Source: Lachnospiraceae bacterium YSD2013
Lineage (GTDB): Bacteria; Bacillota; Clostridia; Lachnospirales; Lachnospiraceae
Direction: 5' to 3'
Assembly (NCBI GenBank): GCA_900100895.1
Contig: FMTX01000011.1
Location: 122,802 to 186,801 of the forward strand
DNA length: 64,000 nucleotides
In this document: piece after piece, positions 1 to 8,471 of the stretch
Layout: every line of letters starts with the position of its first letter
How positions within the stretch are numbered: position 1 is the stretch's first letter
Translations under genes and position numbers: made by a program
Notes under the pieces: generated by a model
Databases searched by the model: none
What the model saw: only the letters and a program-made list of their open reading frames with translations
What the model was told of the DNA's origin: nothing

Positions 1-1
1 T

Positions 2-190
2 TTTATCATAGGCTTTATCATATACATACCGTTTGTGGTAATCGATATGATTGTCGCGTCGGTGCTCATGAGTATGGGTATGATGATGCTGCCGCCCACC
101 ACAATTTCGATGCCTTTTAAGGTGCTTCTGTTTGTGCTTGCGGACGGCTGGAACCTGATAATAGGTTCATTAGTAAAATCCTTTTATTAG
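2..190 (+). CDS. fliP: Flagellar biosynthesis protein FliP, C-terminal part
   Basis: This is the last 62 codons of a gene that begins outside the window; the frame is open from base 2 to the TAG at 188-190. The translation (start [20 protein letters not shown], end GSLVKSFY) matches the conserved C-terminal membrane part of FliP, including the [16 protein letters not shown] stretch and the [20 protein letters not shown] segment. FliP forms the core of the flagellar type III export gate with FliQ and FliR in the inner membrane. It stands directly before fliQ with an 18-base gap carrying a GGGAAAGGGG binding site, as in most flagellar operons. The N-terminal signal sequence and periplasmic domain cannot be seen. 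Confidence 0.93.
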   Translation, partial: FIIGFIIYIPFVVIDMIVASVLMSMGMMMLPPTTISMPFKVLLFVLADGWNLIIGSLVKSFY

Positions 191-208
191 GGGAAAGGGG
201 TGTAGAAG

Positions 209-478
209 ATGCAAATTGATGATGTTGTAAAGATTGTCAGTCAGGGTTTATTTCTCGTTATTAAGCTTTCTGCGCCCATTCTGCTTATTTCTTTGATAAT
301 CGGCTTGATTATCAGTATTTTTCAGACCGTTACTTCCATTCAGGAACAGACGCTTACTTTTGTACCTAAGATTGTATGTGTATTCCTGGGCCTTATGCTT
401 CTCGGCAACTGGATGCTTACAGATATGAAGGACTACATGGTGGAACTTTGGACGGATTTCGCGGTGTACATTCATTAG
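209..478 (+). CDS. fliQ: Flagellar biosynthesis protein FliQ
   Basis: The product is an 89-residue protein of the usual FliQ length with two hydrophobic segments (about residues 14-38 and 52-70). The motif PILLISLIIGLIISIFQTVT followed by SIQEQTLTFVPK is diagnostic of the family. FliQ is a small subunit of the flagellar type III secretion export gate, wrapped around FliP. It lies between fliP and fliR, with 11 bases to the next start and a strong GGGAGGGAG site for fliR. Assignment rests on motif and synteny together and is secure. Confidence 0.97.
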   Translation: MQIDDVVKIVSQGLFLVIKLSAPILLISLIIGLIISIFQTVTSIQEQTLTFVPKIVCVFLGLMLLGNWMLTDMKDYMVELWTDFAVYIH

Positions 479-489
479 GGAGGGAGTAG

Positions 490-1269
490 ATGTTCAATTT
501 TACTTTTTCTCTGCGAGATCTTGAGTTCTTTCTTTTGATAGTCGTAAGAATTACATGTTTTATTCATACGGCACCGTTTTTCGGAATGACCAATACTCCA
601 AATCGCGTTAAGATTGGTCTCGGTGTGCTTATATCGGCGCTTGTATATCAGACGCTGACTCCCGTACATCCCGAATATTCAACGGTTCTTATGTATGCTC
701 TCTATGTGCTCAAAGAAGCCGTTACAGGCATTATTATCGGATATTCCGCAGCCATCTGCGTAGCTATACTTAACTTTGCGGGTCACCTTGTGGACATGGA
801 GATTGGTCTTTCCATGGTTTCGCTTTTCGACCCTGTATCAAGAGATTCCGTAACCATAAGCGGTACATATTATCAGTACACCGTACTTCTTATGCTTATG
901 ATAAGCGGCATGTACCAGTACGTGCTCGCTGCCATTATCGAGACGTTTAATCTTATACCGGTAAGCGGCGCCGTTTTCAACTCGGATAAGATATTGAATG
1001 CAATGCTTACATTCTTAAGAGATTATCTGGCGCTTGGCTTTAGATTGTGCCTTCCGGTATTTGCTGCGATGTTACTGCTTAATGCAATCCTTGGTATTCT
1101 TGCCAAGGTTTCTCCGCAGCTTAACATGTTTGCCGTCGGTATTCAGTTAAAGATTCTTTTGGGACTCGGAGTGCTTTTTTTGACAGTGGGAATGATGCCC
1201 GGCGCATCAACTGCCATTTTAAGCGAGATGAAGAAGATGATCACTCTTTTTGCGGAGGCCATTACATGA
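490..1269 (+). CDS. fliR: Flagellar biosynthesis protein FliR
   Basis: The product is a 259-residue polytopic membrane protein with about six hydrophobic segments, typical of FliR. Recognisable family features are the N-terminal RITCFIHTAPFFG stretch, GHLVDMEIGLSMVSLFDP in the middle and LNMFAVGIQLKILLGL near the C-terminus. FliR completes the FliP-FliQ-FliR export gate that passes rod, hook and filament subunits. The start is preceded by a GGGAGGGAG site 4-5 bases upstream. The stop overlaps the flhB start in an ATGA arrangement (1266-1269), which points to translational coupling, expected because the gate and FlhB assemble together. Length is normal and no lesion is visible. Confidence 0.97.
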   Translation: MFNFTFSLRDLEFFLLIVVRITCFIHTAPFFGMTNTPNRVKIGLGVLISALVYQTLTPVHPEYSTVLMYALYVLKEAVTGIIIGYSAAICVAILNFAGHLVDMEIGLSMVSLFDPVSRDSVTISGTYYQYTVLLMLMISGMYQYVLAAIIETFNLIPVSGAVFNSDKILNAMLTFLRDYLALGFRLCLPVFAAMLLLNAILGILAKVSPQLNMFAVGIQLKILLGLGVLFLTVGMMPGASTAILSEMKKMITLFAEAIT

Positions 1270-2375
1270 TTAAGTATAATCTTCAGTTCTTCGCAGAATC
1301 ACCCGGCGGAGAGAAGACAGAACCCGCAACCGAGAAAAAGAAAAGTGACGCGAGAAAAGAAGGTCAGGTCGCCAAATCCAAGGAGATTGAGAACGCCTTC
1401 AGCCTTATGGCGCTGTTCCTGCTACTTAAGTTTTGGTCGACGACGCTTGGCAGCAATCTCGTGAATTTCTTTCACATATGCTATGACGACATGTCCGAGT
1501 ACATCAAGAATTACGACGGATATGTTAATACCAACGATATTATCAAGCTGGTGCTTCAGTGCATCTTGCAGATTATTATTTTGCTTGCGCCGGTACTTAT
1601 AGTCGCATTTATCGTATCGTTCGTATGCGACGTGGCTCAGGTGGGATGGAAACCTACCGCCAAGCCCTTGCAGCCCAAAGGCTCCAAGATTAATCCCATA
1701 AGCGGATTTAAGAAGATTTTTTCCAAAAACGCTGTTGTAGAGCTCATCAAGGCCATACTCAAGATAGTTATTATACTTATTGTTGCATGGTCTTTCCTTA
1801 AAAAGAACGTAAACGGACTCTTTCTTTTGTATGATGTGTCCCTTTACGAGGGAATCGGCGATACCTTAAAGCTTGTGGTGGACTTAGGCATAAGAATTGC
1901 CGCAGCTTACCTGATTATCGCGCTTGCCGATTTCGCATATCAGCGTTGGAAATACAATGACGACTTAAAGATGACCAAACAAGAGGTCAAAGACGAATAC
2001 AAACAGCAGGAAGGCGATCCTCAGATTAAGGGTCAGATCAGGCAGAGGATGCGTGAAGCCTCAAGGCGCCGCATGATGCAGAACCTTCCCAAGGCTGACG
2101 TAGTTATTACGAACCCTACCCATTACGCAGTTGCAATTATGTACGATGCAGATCAGTACAGCGCACCGGTAGTTGTGGCCAAGGGTGAGAACTTTCTTGC
2201 ACAGCGTATCAAAGAGCAGGCAAGAGAGTACGACATTGAGATTGTGGAGAATAAGCCTCTGGCACGTATGCTCTACGCCAATGTCGAAGTCGGGGAAATG
2301 ATACCCCCGGAGTTATACCAGGCGGTTGCAGAGGTTCTTGCCTTTGTATACAAGCTCAAGGGAAAGATATCATAA
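1266..2375 (+). CDS. flhB: Flagellar export switch protein FlhB
   Basis: The product is a 369-residue protein with four N-terminal membrane helices and a cytoplasmic domain holding the autocleavage motif NPTH (N283-P284-T285-H286). Cleavage between N and P switches export specificity from rod/hook to filament subunits. The N-terminus LQFFAESPGGEKTEPATEKK is typical of clostridial FlhB. The start overlaps the fliR stop by four bases. The C-terminal domain, with PVVVAKGENFLAQRIKEQA and a last stretch around MIPPELYQAVAEVLAFVY, is complete, so full switching function is expected. Next is flhA, 15-21 bases downstream. Confidence 0.97.
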   Translation: MIKYNLQFFAESPGGEKTEPATEKKKSDARKEGQVAKSKEIENAFSLMALFLLLKFWSTTLGSNLVNFFHICYDDMSEYIKNYDGYVNTNDIIKLVLQCILQIIILLAPVLIVAFIVSFVCDVAQVGWKPTAKPLQPKGSKINPISGFKKIFSKNAVVELIKAILKIVIILIVAWSFLKKNVNGLFLLYDVSLYEGIGDTLKLVVDLGIRIAAAYLIIALADFAYQRWKYNDDLKMTKQEVKDEYKQQEGDPQIKGQIRQRMREASRRRMMQNLPKADVVITNPTHYAVAIMYDADQYSAPVVVAKGENFLAQRIKEQAREYDIEIVENKPLARMLYANVEVGEMIPPELYQAVAEVLAFVYKLKGKIS

Positions 2376-2396
2376 TAAATCGAAAGGAGCATGAGA

Positions 2397-4427
2397 ATGA
2401 AAAAAGCCGATCTTGGTGTTGCAATATATATTCTTGCGGCATTCGTAATGCTTATCGTGCCCATTCCCTCATGGCTTCTTGATATATGTCTTGCAATTAA
2501 TATTTCCCTTGCATTCTTAATAATGTTTGTGTGTATGTTTTCCAAGGAAGTACTGGATTTGTCATACTTCCCGACCATACTTTTGTTTACGACCATTTTC
2601 AGAATTTCACTTAACGTATCGTCGACCAAGCTCATTCTTTCGACAGGTCAGCCCGGTAACGTTGTCGAGACCTTCGGTAGTTTCGTAGGCGGCAACAACC
2701 TCGTGGTCGGCGTTATCGTATTTATCATACTTGTACTTATTCAGTTTATCGTTATCAACAAAGGCTCCGAGCGTGTAGCTGAAGTTACCGCAAGATTCAC
2801 CCTCGATGCCATGCCCGGTAAGCAGATGGCTATCGATGCCGACTTAAATACCGGCGCCATCACCGATACAGAGGCTAAGATTCGAAGAGACAAAATTCAG
2901 CAGGAAGCAAGCTTCTTCGGTTCCATGGACGGTGCTGTTAAGTACGTTAAGGGAGACGCAGTCGCAGGTCTTATTATTACCGCAATCAACATCGTCGGCG
3001 GTATTGTAATGGGTACGCAGAGAGGCGAGGCATTATCTACCGCGCTTTCCACATACACTATCCTTACTATCGGTGACGGTCTTGTGTCGCAGATTCCCTC
3101 GCTGCTTATTTCCCTTTCGACAGGTATTCTCGTTACCAAGGGCTCGGGTGCCGCAGACTTCGGCAATGTGCTTGTAAGCCAGCTTTTCGGTATTCCGAAG
3201 GCGCTTTATATCGTAGGCGGAACCATTGCATTCCTCGGACTGGTTACACCTCTTAATAAGGTTATATTTATCGTGCTCGGTGTTTCTTTTATCATTGCCG
3301 GACGTGTGATGCAGGGTACCATCGAGACTTCGAAGATTGAGACGGAGACAGAACAGGAAGAGCAGGAAGCTCAGGAGATAAGGCAACCGGAGAATGTCAA
3401 TTCGCTGTTGCAGGTTGACCCGATTGAGCTTGAGTTCGGTTACGGTATTATTCCTCTTGCCAATGTCAGCCAGGGCGGCGACCTTCTCGACCGTGTTGTA
3501 ATGATTCGTAGACAGATAGCTCTTGAACTCGGTACCGTCGTACCCATAATTCGTTTAAGAGATAATATACAGCTTAACCCCAATCAGTATATAATAAAGA
3601 TAAAGGGTATTCAGGTAAGCGAAGGCGAGATTTTGTTCGACCACTACATGGCCATGAACCCCGGTTACGTAGAGGAAGAGATAACCGGTATTCCCACTTT
3701 CGAGCCTTCTTTCCACCTTCCCGCAGTATGGATTACAGAAGGTCAGCGTGAACGCGCAGAGAGCCTTGGCTATACCGTAGTAGACCCGCCCAGCATTATC
3801 GCGACACACCTTACGGAGATTATCAGACAGCACATCGCAGAGCTTCTTACCCGTCAGGATGTTCAGTCGCTTATCAATAACCTCAAGGAATCCAACCCTT
3901 CCGTTGTGGACGAGCTTTTCCCGAAGCTTTTGTCCCTCGGCGAGATTCAGAAGATTCTGCAGAACCTGCTCAAAGAAAGTGTCTCTATCAGAGACCTCCT
4001 TACAATCTTCGAAACACTTGCCGATTACGCGGCTTCCACAAGAGATACGGATATCCTTACGGAATATGTGCGTCAGAGCCTTAAGCGCGTTATTTCAAGC
4101 AGGTTCTTCCCTCAGAATGAGACCACAAGCGTGGTTACGCTCGATCCCAAGATTGAGCAGGAGATTATGGCAAGCGTCAAGCAGACCGAGCAGGGAGCAT
4201 ATCTTACCCTCGATCCCGAGCGTTCCAAGGCCATCATCGATGCTACCGGTCGTGAGCTTAACAAGCTTGAGAACCTAGGCAAGGCTCAGATTGTGGTAAC
4301 ATCGCCCATCGTGCGTATGTATTTTAAACGTCTTACGGAAGAGTATTACAAGGATATGGTTGCGATATCCTACAATGAAATAGAATCAAACGTAGAACTT
4401 CAGTCGGTTGGGATGGTAACGGCATAA
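2397..4427 (+). CDS. flhA: Flagellar export protein FlhA
   Basis: FlhA is the nonameric export-gate ring protein, a proton-driven exporter and docking platform for chaperone-substrate complexes. The 676-residue product has about eight N-terminal membrane helices (to about residue 300), the FHIPEP signature region with conserved DAMPGKQMAIDADLN, and a long cytoplasmic domain. I chose the ATG at 2397: an in-frame ATG lies at 2391 but is only 1-2 bases from the AAAGGAG site at 2383-2389, whereas 2397 has ideal spacing of 7 bases. The stop at 4425-4427 directly abuts the flhF start, suggesting coupled translation. No anomalies are visible. Confidence 0.96.
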   Translation: MKKADLGVAIYILAAFVMLIVPIPSWLLDICLAINISLAFLIMFVCMFSKEVLDLSYFPTILLFTTIFRISLNVSSTKLILSTGQPGNVVETFGSFVGGNNLVVGVIVFIILVLIQFIVINKGSERVAEVTARFTLDAMPGKQMAIDADLNTGAITDTEAKIRRDKIQQEASFFGSMDGAVKYVKGDAVAGLIITAINIVGGIVMGTQRGEALSTALSTYTILTIGDGLVSQIPSLLISLSTGILVTKGSGAADFGNVLVSQLFGIPKALYIVGGTIAFLGLVTPLNKVIFIVLGVSFIIAGRVMQGTIETSKIETETEQEEQEAQEIRQPENVNSLLQVDPIELEFGYGIIPLANVSQGGDLLDRVVMIRRQIALELGTVVPIIRLRDNIQLNPNQYIIKIKGIQVSEGEILFDHYMAMNPGYVEEEITGIPTFEPSFHLPAVWITEGQRERAESLGYTVVDPPSIIATHLTEIIRQHIAELLTRQDVQSLINNLKESNPSVVDELFPKLLSLGEIQKILQNLLKESVSIRDLLTIFETLADYAASTRDTDILTEYVRQSLKRVISSRFFPQNETTSVVTLDPKIEQEIMASVKQTEQGAYLTLDPERSKAIIDATGRELNKLENLGKAQIVVTSPIVRMYFKRLTEEYYKDMVAISYNEIESNVELQSVGMVTA

Positions 4428-5654
4428 ATGATTATCAAGAAATTTCAAGCAAAAACTGAAAATGAAGCTGTAGAAGCTGCCAAGAAGGAATTGGGGAACA
4501 ACGTTGTGGTAATGAACGTCCGCAACACCAAGAAAAAGGGACTGTTTTCTTTTTTACGTCCGCAGCTTGTAGAGATTACCGTTGCCGTCGAGGAAGATTC
4601 CGAGCGTAAAGAGCCCGTTAAGTCCGCCGATGCCCGCAGCATCACCGAGGCCCTCGGTAAGATTGCGCCTATTGTGGAACGTTCCGAGAAGGAAAAAGAA
4701 ACCTCCGGCATAATCTACGACGAAAAGCCCCCTAAGACCGACAAGGTTATCGAGGCTCGCCTTAACAGCATCGAGAATCTTATAGAAGAGAAACTTGTTA
4801 AGCCCGAGGAGCCTGTTCACAAGGAAGAACCTTCGGACAAGAAAGAAGAAGATACAGAGCTTAAGAAGTTCTTTGACCTTCTTTTGTCGACAATGCTTGA
4901 TAATGAAGTGGAACGCGAATACGCTTCGTCGATTATCGATGAGACTGCCAAGGTTACCAAGCCCGGCACGCCTATCGATGTTGCACTTGCAGGAATATAT
5001 CAGAAGATGATTCTTAAGTTTGGCAAGGCTTCCGTGATTTCGCCCGCCGAGAACGGCCCCAAGACCGTATTCTTTGTAGGCCCCACAGGTGTAGGCAAGA
5101 CCACCACCATAGCTAAGATCGCTTCAAAATTCTCGGTTGAACTTAAGAAGAAAGTAGCGCTTCTTACCGCCGACACTTATCGTATAGCGGCAGCCGAGCA
5201 GCTCAGAACTTACGCCAATATTCTGGAGGTCCCCTTCAGAATCATATACACCATCGAAGAGATGGAGTCAGCGCTTCGCGACTTTAAGAACTTTGATTAC
5301 GTATTTGTAGATACCGCAGGACATTCTCATCAGAACGAAGAGCAGAAGAATGTAATGGGCAGCTTCATCCACTCCGTAGACGGAATAGTTGAGAAGGAAG
5401 TTTACCTTGTGGTAAGCGCGACTACCAAGTACAGAGATTTAATGTCGATAGCCGATGCTTATTCTACCATTACCGATTACAAGCTTATATTTACCAAGCT
5501 TGATGAGACCACGGCTCTCGGTAATTTGCTTAATTTGAAATTATATACAGGCGCGGATTTATCATACATAACCTGCGGACAGAACGTGCCCGACGACATT
5601 GAAGACTTCAATGCCCAAAGCACAGTCAAAAATCTTCTTGGAGGCAAAAAATAA
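4428..5654 (+). CDS. flhF: Flagellar SRP-like GTPase FlhF
   Basis: FlhF is an SRP-type GTPase that sets flagellar position and number. The 408-residue protein has an N-terminal basic/linker part (1-145), an N domain and a G domain. Visible GTPase motifs are the P-loop GPTGVGKTTT (residues 218-227), LTADTYRIAAAEQL, the G3 motif FVDTAGHS (where DTAGR is common, so His replaces Arg) and TKLDETT. The start codon follows the flhA stop without a gap, and the stop (TAATG, 5652-5656) overlaps the start of flhG, its GTPase-activating partner. Both junctions suggest tightly coupled translation. Confidence 0.95.
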   Translation: MIIKKFQAKTENEAVEAAKKELGNNVVVMNVRNTKKKGLFSFLRPQLVEITVAVEEDSERKEPVKSADARSITEALGKIAPIVERSEKEKETSGIIYDEKPPKTDKVIEARLNSIENLIEEKLVKPEEPVHKEEPSDKKEEDTELKKFFDLLLSTMLDNEVEREYASSIIDETAKVTKPGTPIDVALAGIYQKMILKFGKASVISPAENGPKTVFFVGPTGVGKTTTIAKIASKFSVELKKKVALLTADTYRIAAAEQLRTYANILEVPFRIIYTIEEMESALRDFKNFDYVFVDTAGHSHQNEEQKNVMGSFIHSVDGIVEKEVYLVVSATTKYRDLMSIADAYSTITDYKLIFTKLDETTALGNLLNLKLYTGADLSYITCGQNVPDDIEDFNAQSTVKNLLGGKK

Positions 5655-6547
5655 TGGATCAGGCCGAACAGTTAAGAAACATTATTAAGGCCCAGAACGC
5701 GCAGCCAAGACCCGTAGCAAGAGTCATGACCGTTACCAGCGGAAAGGGCGGAGTAGGTAAGTCCAATACATCCATTAACCTTGCCATTCAGTTTAGGAAA
5801 ATGGGGCAGAGAGTAATAATACTTGATGCCGATTTCGGACTTGCCAATATAGAGGTAATGTTTGGTGCGGTTCCCAAGCACAACCTCGCAGACCTTATTT
5901 ATCAGGGCAAAAGCATTAAAGACATTATCACCTGGGGACCTATGGACGTAGGCTTTATTTCCGGCGGCTCAGGTATAGCAAGCATGTCCAATTTAAGCCG
6001 CGAGCATCTGACATACATCATTCAGAACCTCGCTCAGCTTGACGCAATTACGGACATTATCATAGTAGATACCGGTGCGGGAATTTCCGATGCGGTTTTG
6101 GAGTTTTTGGTTGCAAGCGGAGAGATTCTTCTTGTTACGACTCCCGAGCCCACGTCCATCACCGATTCCTACTCGCTTCTTAAAGCTCTGGCCAGACACT
6201 CACGCTTCTCAACCGACAACTCACAGGTTAAGATGATTGCCAACAAAGTAGAGAACGCCGAAGAGGGTCAGGCTTTATACAATAAGTTAAATGCAGTGGT
6301 GGCACGTTACTTAAAGCTTCCGGTTGAATATCTCGGTGCGGTACCCGAAGACAACCTTTTATCCAAGGCTGTCATGCAGCAGATGCCCGTATCCATCCAG
6401 AGTCCCGGAGCCAAGTCTGCACTTGCCTACGAAGCCATCGCGCACACGCTTATGAACAAAGAAATCGTTCAAACGGTCAAAAAAAGGGGAATGGCTGCTT
6501 TCTTTAGCCATATAGTGGTAGGTAAGAAAGCCAAGGAATCCAAATAA
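5654..6547 (+). CDS. flhG: MinD-like ATPase FlhG (FleN/YlxH)
   Basis: The 297-residue protein is a MinD/ParA-type ATPase with the deviant Walker A SGKGGVGKSNTSINLA (from residue 29), the DADFGLANIEV Walker A' region and DTGAGISD. Its first residues are M-DQAEQLR, matching the DQAxxLR activator helix with which FlhG stimulates the FlhF GTPase, so both halves of the FlhF-FlhG pair are present and look functional. It controls flagellar number. The start overlaps the flhF stop by one base. The C-terminal end (MNKEIVQTVKKRGMAAFFSH) resembles the amphipathic membrane-targeting helix of the family, which is an inference from composition. Confidence 0.94.
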   Translation: MDQAEQLRNIIKAQNAQPRPVARVMTVTSGKGGVGKSNTSINLAIQFRKMGQRVIILDADFGLANIEVMFGAVPKHNLADLIYQGKSIKDIITWGPMDVGFISGGSGIASMSNLSREHLTYIIQNLAQLDAITDIIIVDTGAGISDAVLEFLVASGEILLVTTPEPTSITDSYSLLKALARHSRFSTDNSQVKMIANKVENAEEGQALYNKLNAVVARYLKLPVEYLGAVPEDNLLSKAVMQQMPVSIQSPGAKSALAYEAIAHTLMNKEIVQTVKKRGMAAFFSHIVVGKKAKESK

Positions 6548-6567
6548 TAATTAATGGGAGGTTCCAT

Positions 6568-7287
6568 ATGTTATCTAGTTTGGTAATGGACGGGGACAAA
6601 GTTGAATTATCATCGGTTGACCATCTTTTCGCTGCGGAAGGCGAGACGGTCAAGAAATACTCTACGAGGGTATATACCGTATTGTCCGACGATAAGCTTG
6701 AAATAATGATGCCCATGGAAAAGGCCAAGTTAATCCTTCTTCCGGTGGATGGAGAATATGACCTTTGTTTCTATACTTCACAGGGGTTATATCAGTGCTA
6801 TGCAAGAATTTACGATCGCTACAAGAGCAACAACGTATATGTTCTTGCTTTAGAACTTACCAGCAACTTAAGAAAGCATCAGAGAAGAGAGTATTATCGA
6901 TTCAGCTGCGTGCTCGACATGAGATCGAGAGAGCTTAAGAAAGAAGAAGTTGATTCTTTAAATACTATGAATCCCATTATCGTGCCGGGACTTCCCTTAA
7001 GAAGAAGCCTTATCTGCGATATAAGCGGCGGCGGTATGAGATTTATCACAGACGTACAGTACGAAGAGAACGCATATATCTATTGTTCGTTCCCACTTAA
7101 TTTAGAGAGCGGTACCAAGGATTATGAAATTATAGCCAAAGTCTTGACCGTCAAGGAAGTGGCGAATCGTCCCGGTGAGTTCGAACATCGTGTTCAGTAC
7201 GAGCACCTCGACAGGGATACCAGAGAAGAAATTATTAAGTTTATTTTTGACGAAGAAAGAAAGCTTCGTCGCCGCACGAGAAACTAA
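6568..7287 (+). CDS. PilZ-domain c-di-GMP receptor (YpfA/YcgR/DgrA type)
   Basis: This 239-residue protein has an N-terminal YcgR-like beta domain (about 1-95) and a C-terminal PilZ domain. The two c-di-GMP binding motifs are intact: an RxxxR box in QRREYYR (R107...R111) and D151-x-S-G-G-G (DISGGGMRF). Proteins of this layout bind c-di-GMP and slow the flagellar motor in Bacillus (YpfA/DgrA, acting on MotA) and enterobacteria (YcgR). Its place between flhG and the che genes supports a role in coupling c-di-GMP to motility. A GGGAGG site lies about 8 bases before the ATG. A promoter for the next genes starts right after its stop. Confidence 0.9.
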   Translation: MLSSLVMDGDKVELSSVDHLFAAEGETVKKYSTRVYTVLSDDKLEIMMPMEKAKLILLPVDGEYDLCFYTSQGLYQCYARIYDRYKSNNVYVLALELTSNLRKHQRREYYRFSCVLDMRSRELKKEEVDSLNTMNPIIVPGLPLRRSLICDISGGGMRFITDVQYEENAYIYCSFPLNLESGTKDYEIIAKVLTVKEVANRPGEFEHRVQYEHLDRDTREEIIKFIFDEERKLRRRTRN

Positions 7288-7288
7288 G

Positions 7289-7317
7289 TTGAAAAATGAT
7301 TGCGGTGGGGGTATAAT
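7289..7317 (+). promoter_or_regulatory. Sigma-A type promoter before cheB
   Basis: TTGAAA (7289-7294) and TATAAT (7312-7317) are separated by exactly 17 bases. The -10 box is perfect and the -35 box has five of six consensus bases. It begins two bases after the PilZ gene stop and lies about 75 bases before cheB, so the che part of the cluster can be transcribed independently of the fli/flh part. Confidence 0.7.
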
Positions 7318-7390
7318 AAAGAAAATTGACAGACAATTTACATTATTAACCACTAATTAACAAGAAAAGGTCTAAATTTGAGGAAAAATT

Positions 7391-8470
7391 ATGAAAAATA
7401 TTCTTGTGGTTGATGACTCTGCACTCATGAGAAGCGTCATCTGTGATATAATCAACTCAGATTCGAGATTCCGCGTAGTGGATCGCGCAACGAATGGCGA
7501 AGAAGCGTTGGCCCTTCTTGAACGCAAGACATACGATGCAGTCGTGCTCGATGTCAATATGCCGAAAATGAATGGGCTTGAACTTCTCAAAGCATTAAGA
7601 GACCGCAAGATAGCTGCCAAGGTGGTAATGGCCAGCACCGATACGCGTGACGGTGCGAAGACCACACTGGATGCATTGTCCTTAGGCGCCATCGATTTTG
7701 TCCACAAGCCCGACAGAGCATTCGAATGCAAGAACGGAACTTTTGATAAGAAGTTAATGAACATTCTTGAAGTCGTATGCAACAGTAAGGCTTCTTCTTT
7801 TAAAGAAGAGACGGAAGAGGAAAAGAAAGCCAAGATGGAAGCTTCCAAGAAACTGGTTGCTTTAGTCAGTGCTTCATCCAAATCCTTCACGGGCAAACAG
7901 ATAGTGGCGCTTGCAAGTTCCACCGGAGGTCCTAAGGCCTTACAGGAAGTGGTACCTAAGCTTCCCAAGAATTTAAAGGCTCCGATGGTAATTGTGCAGC
8001 ATATGCCGGCCGGTTTCACACAATCACTTGCCGATCGTTTGAATGACTTAAGTGAAATCACAGTCACTGAAGCCAAAGACGGCGAGATTTTGGAAAACGG
8101 TCATGTGTATATTTCTAAGGGCGGTAAGCATCTTAACCTTGACAATGTAGGTGGCAAATTGAAAGTTCGTTATTCCGATGAACCTACAAGAGAAGGCGTT
8201 AAGCCTTGTGCCAACTATATGTTTGAATCTCTTGCAACTTACGATGCGGAGAGAATAATATGCGTTGTTTTGACAGGAATGGGCGCCGACGGAACTGAAG
8301 GAATCAAGAATCTCAGTAAATCCAAGAAAATTTTTGTAATCGCACAGGACGAAGACTCCAGCACCGTTTACGGAATGCCCAAGGCAATTTACAATTCAGG
8401 ACTTACCAATGTGGTTGTTCCGTTAGACAAGGTGGCTCAGGAGATCATTATGAACGCGGGGGTCAGCTAA
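7391..8470 (+). CDS. cheB: Chemotaxis protein-glutamate methylesterase CheB
   Basis: The 359-residue protein has an N-terminal receiver domain (D8, D9 and phosphoacceptor D54 in VVLDVNMP) joined by a charged linker (about 135-160) to the methylesterase/deamidase domain. The catalytic triad is visible: S177 in ASSTGG, H204 in VQHMPAGF and D300 in LTGMGADG. CheB removes methyl groups from chemoreceptors after phosphorylation by CheA and so resets sensitivity. One base separates its stop from cheA. The binding site (GAGGAAAAATT) is modest. The matching methyltransferase CheR is not in this window. Confidence 0.96.
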   Translation: MKNILVVDDSALMRSVICDIINSDSRFRVVDRATNGEEALALLERKTYDAVVLDVNMPKMNGLELLKALRDRKIAAKVVMASTDTRDGAKTTLDALSLGAIDFVHKPDRAFECKNGTFDKKLMNILEVVCNSKASSFKEETEEEKKAKMEASKKLVALVSASSKSFTGKQIVALASSTGGPKALQEVVPKLPKNLKAPMVIVQHMPAGFTQSLADRLNDLSEITVTEAKDGEILENGHVYISKGGKHLNLDNVGGKLKVRYSDEPTREGVKPCANYMFESLATYDAERIICVVLTGMGADGTEGIKNLSKSKKIFVIAQDEDSSTVYGMPKAIYNSGLTNVVVPLDKVAQEIIMNAGVS

Positions 8471-8471
8471 G

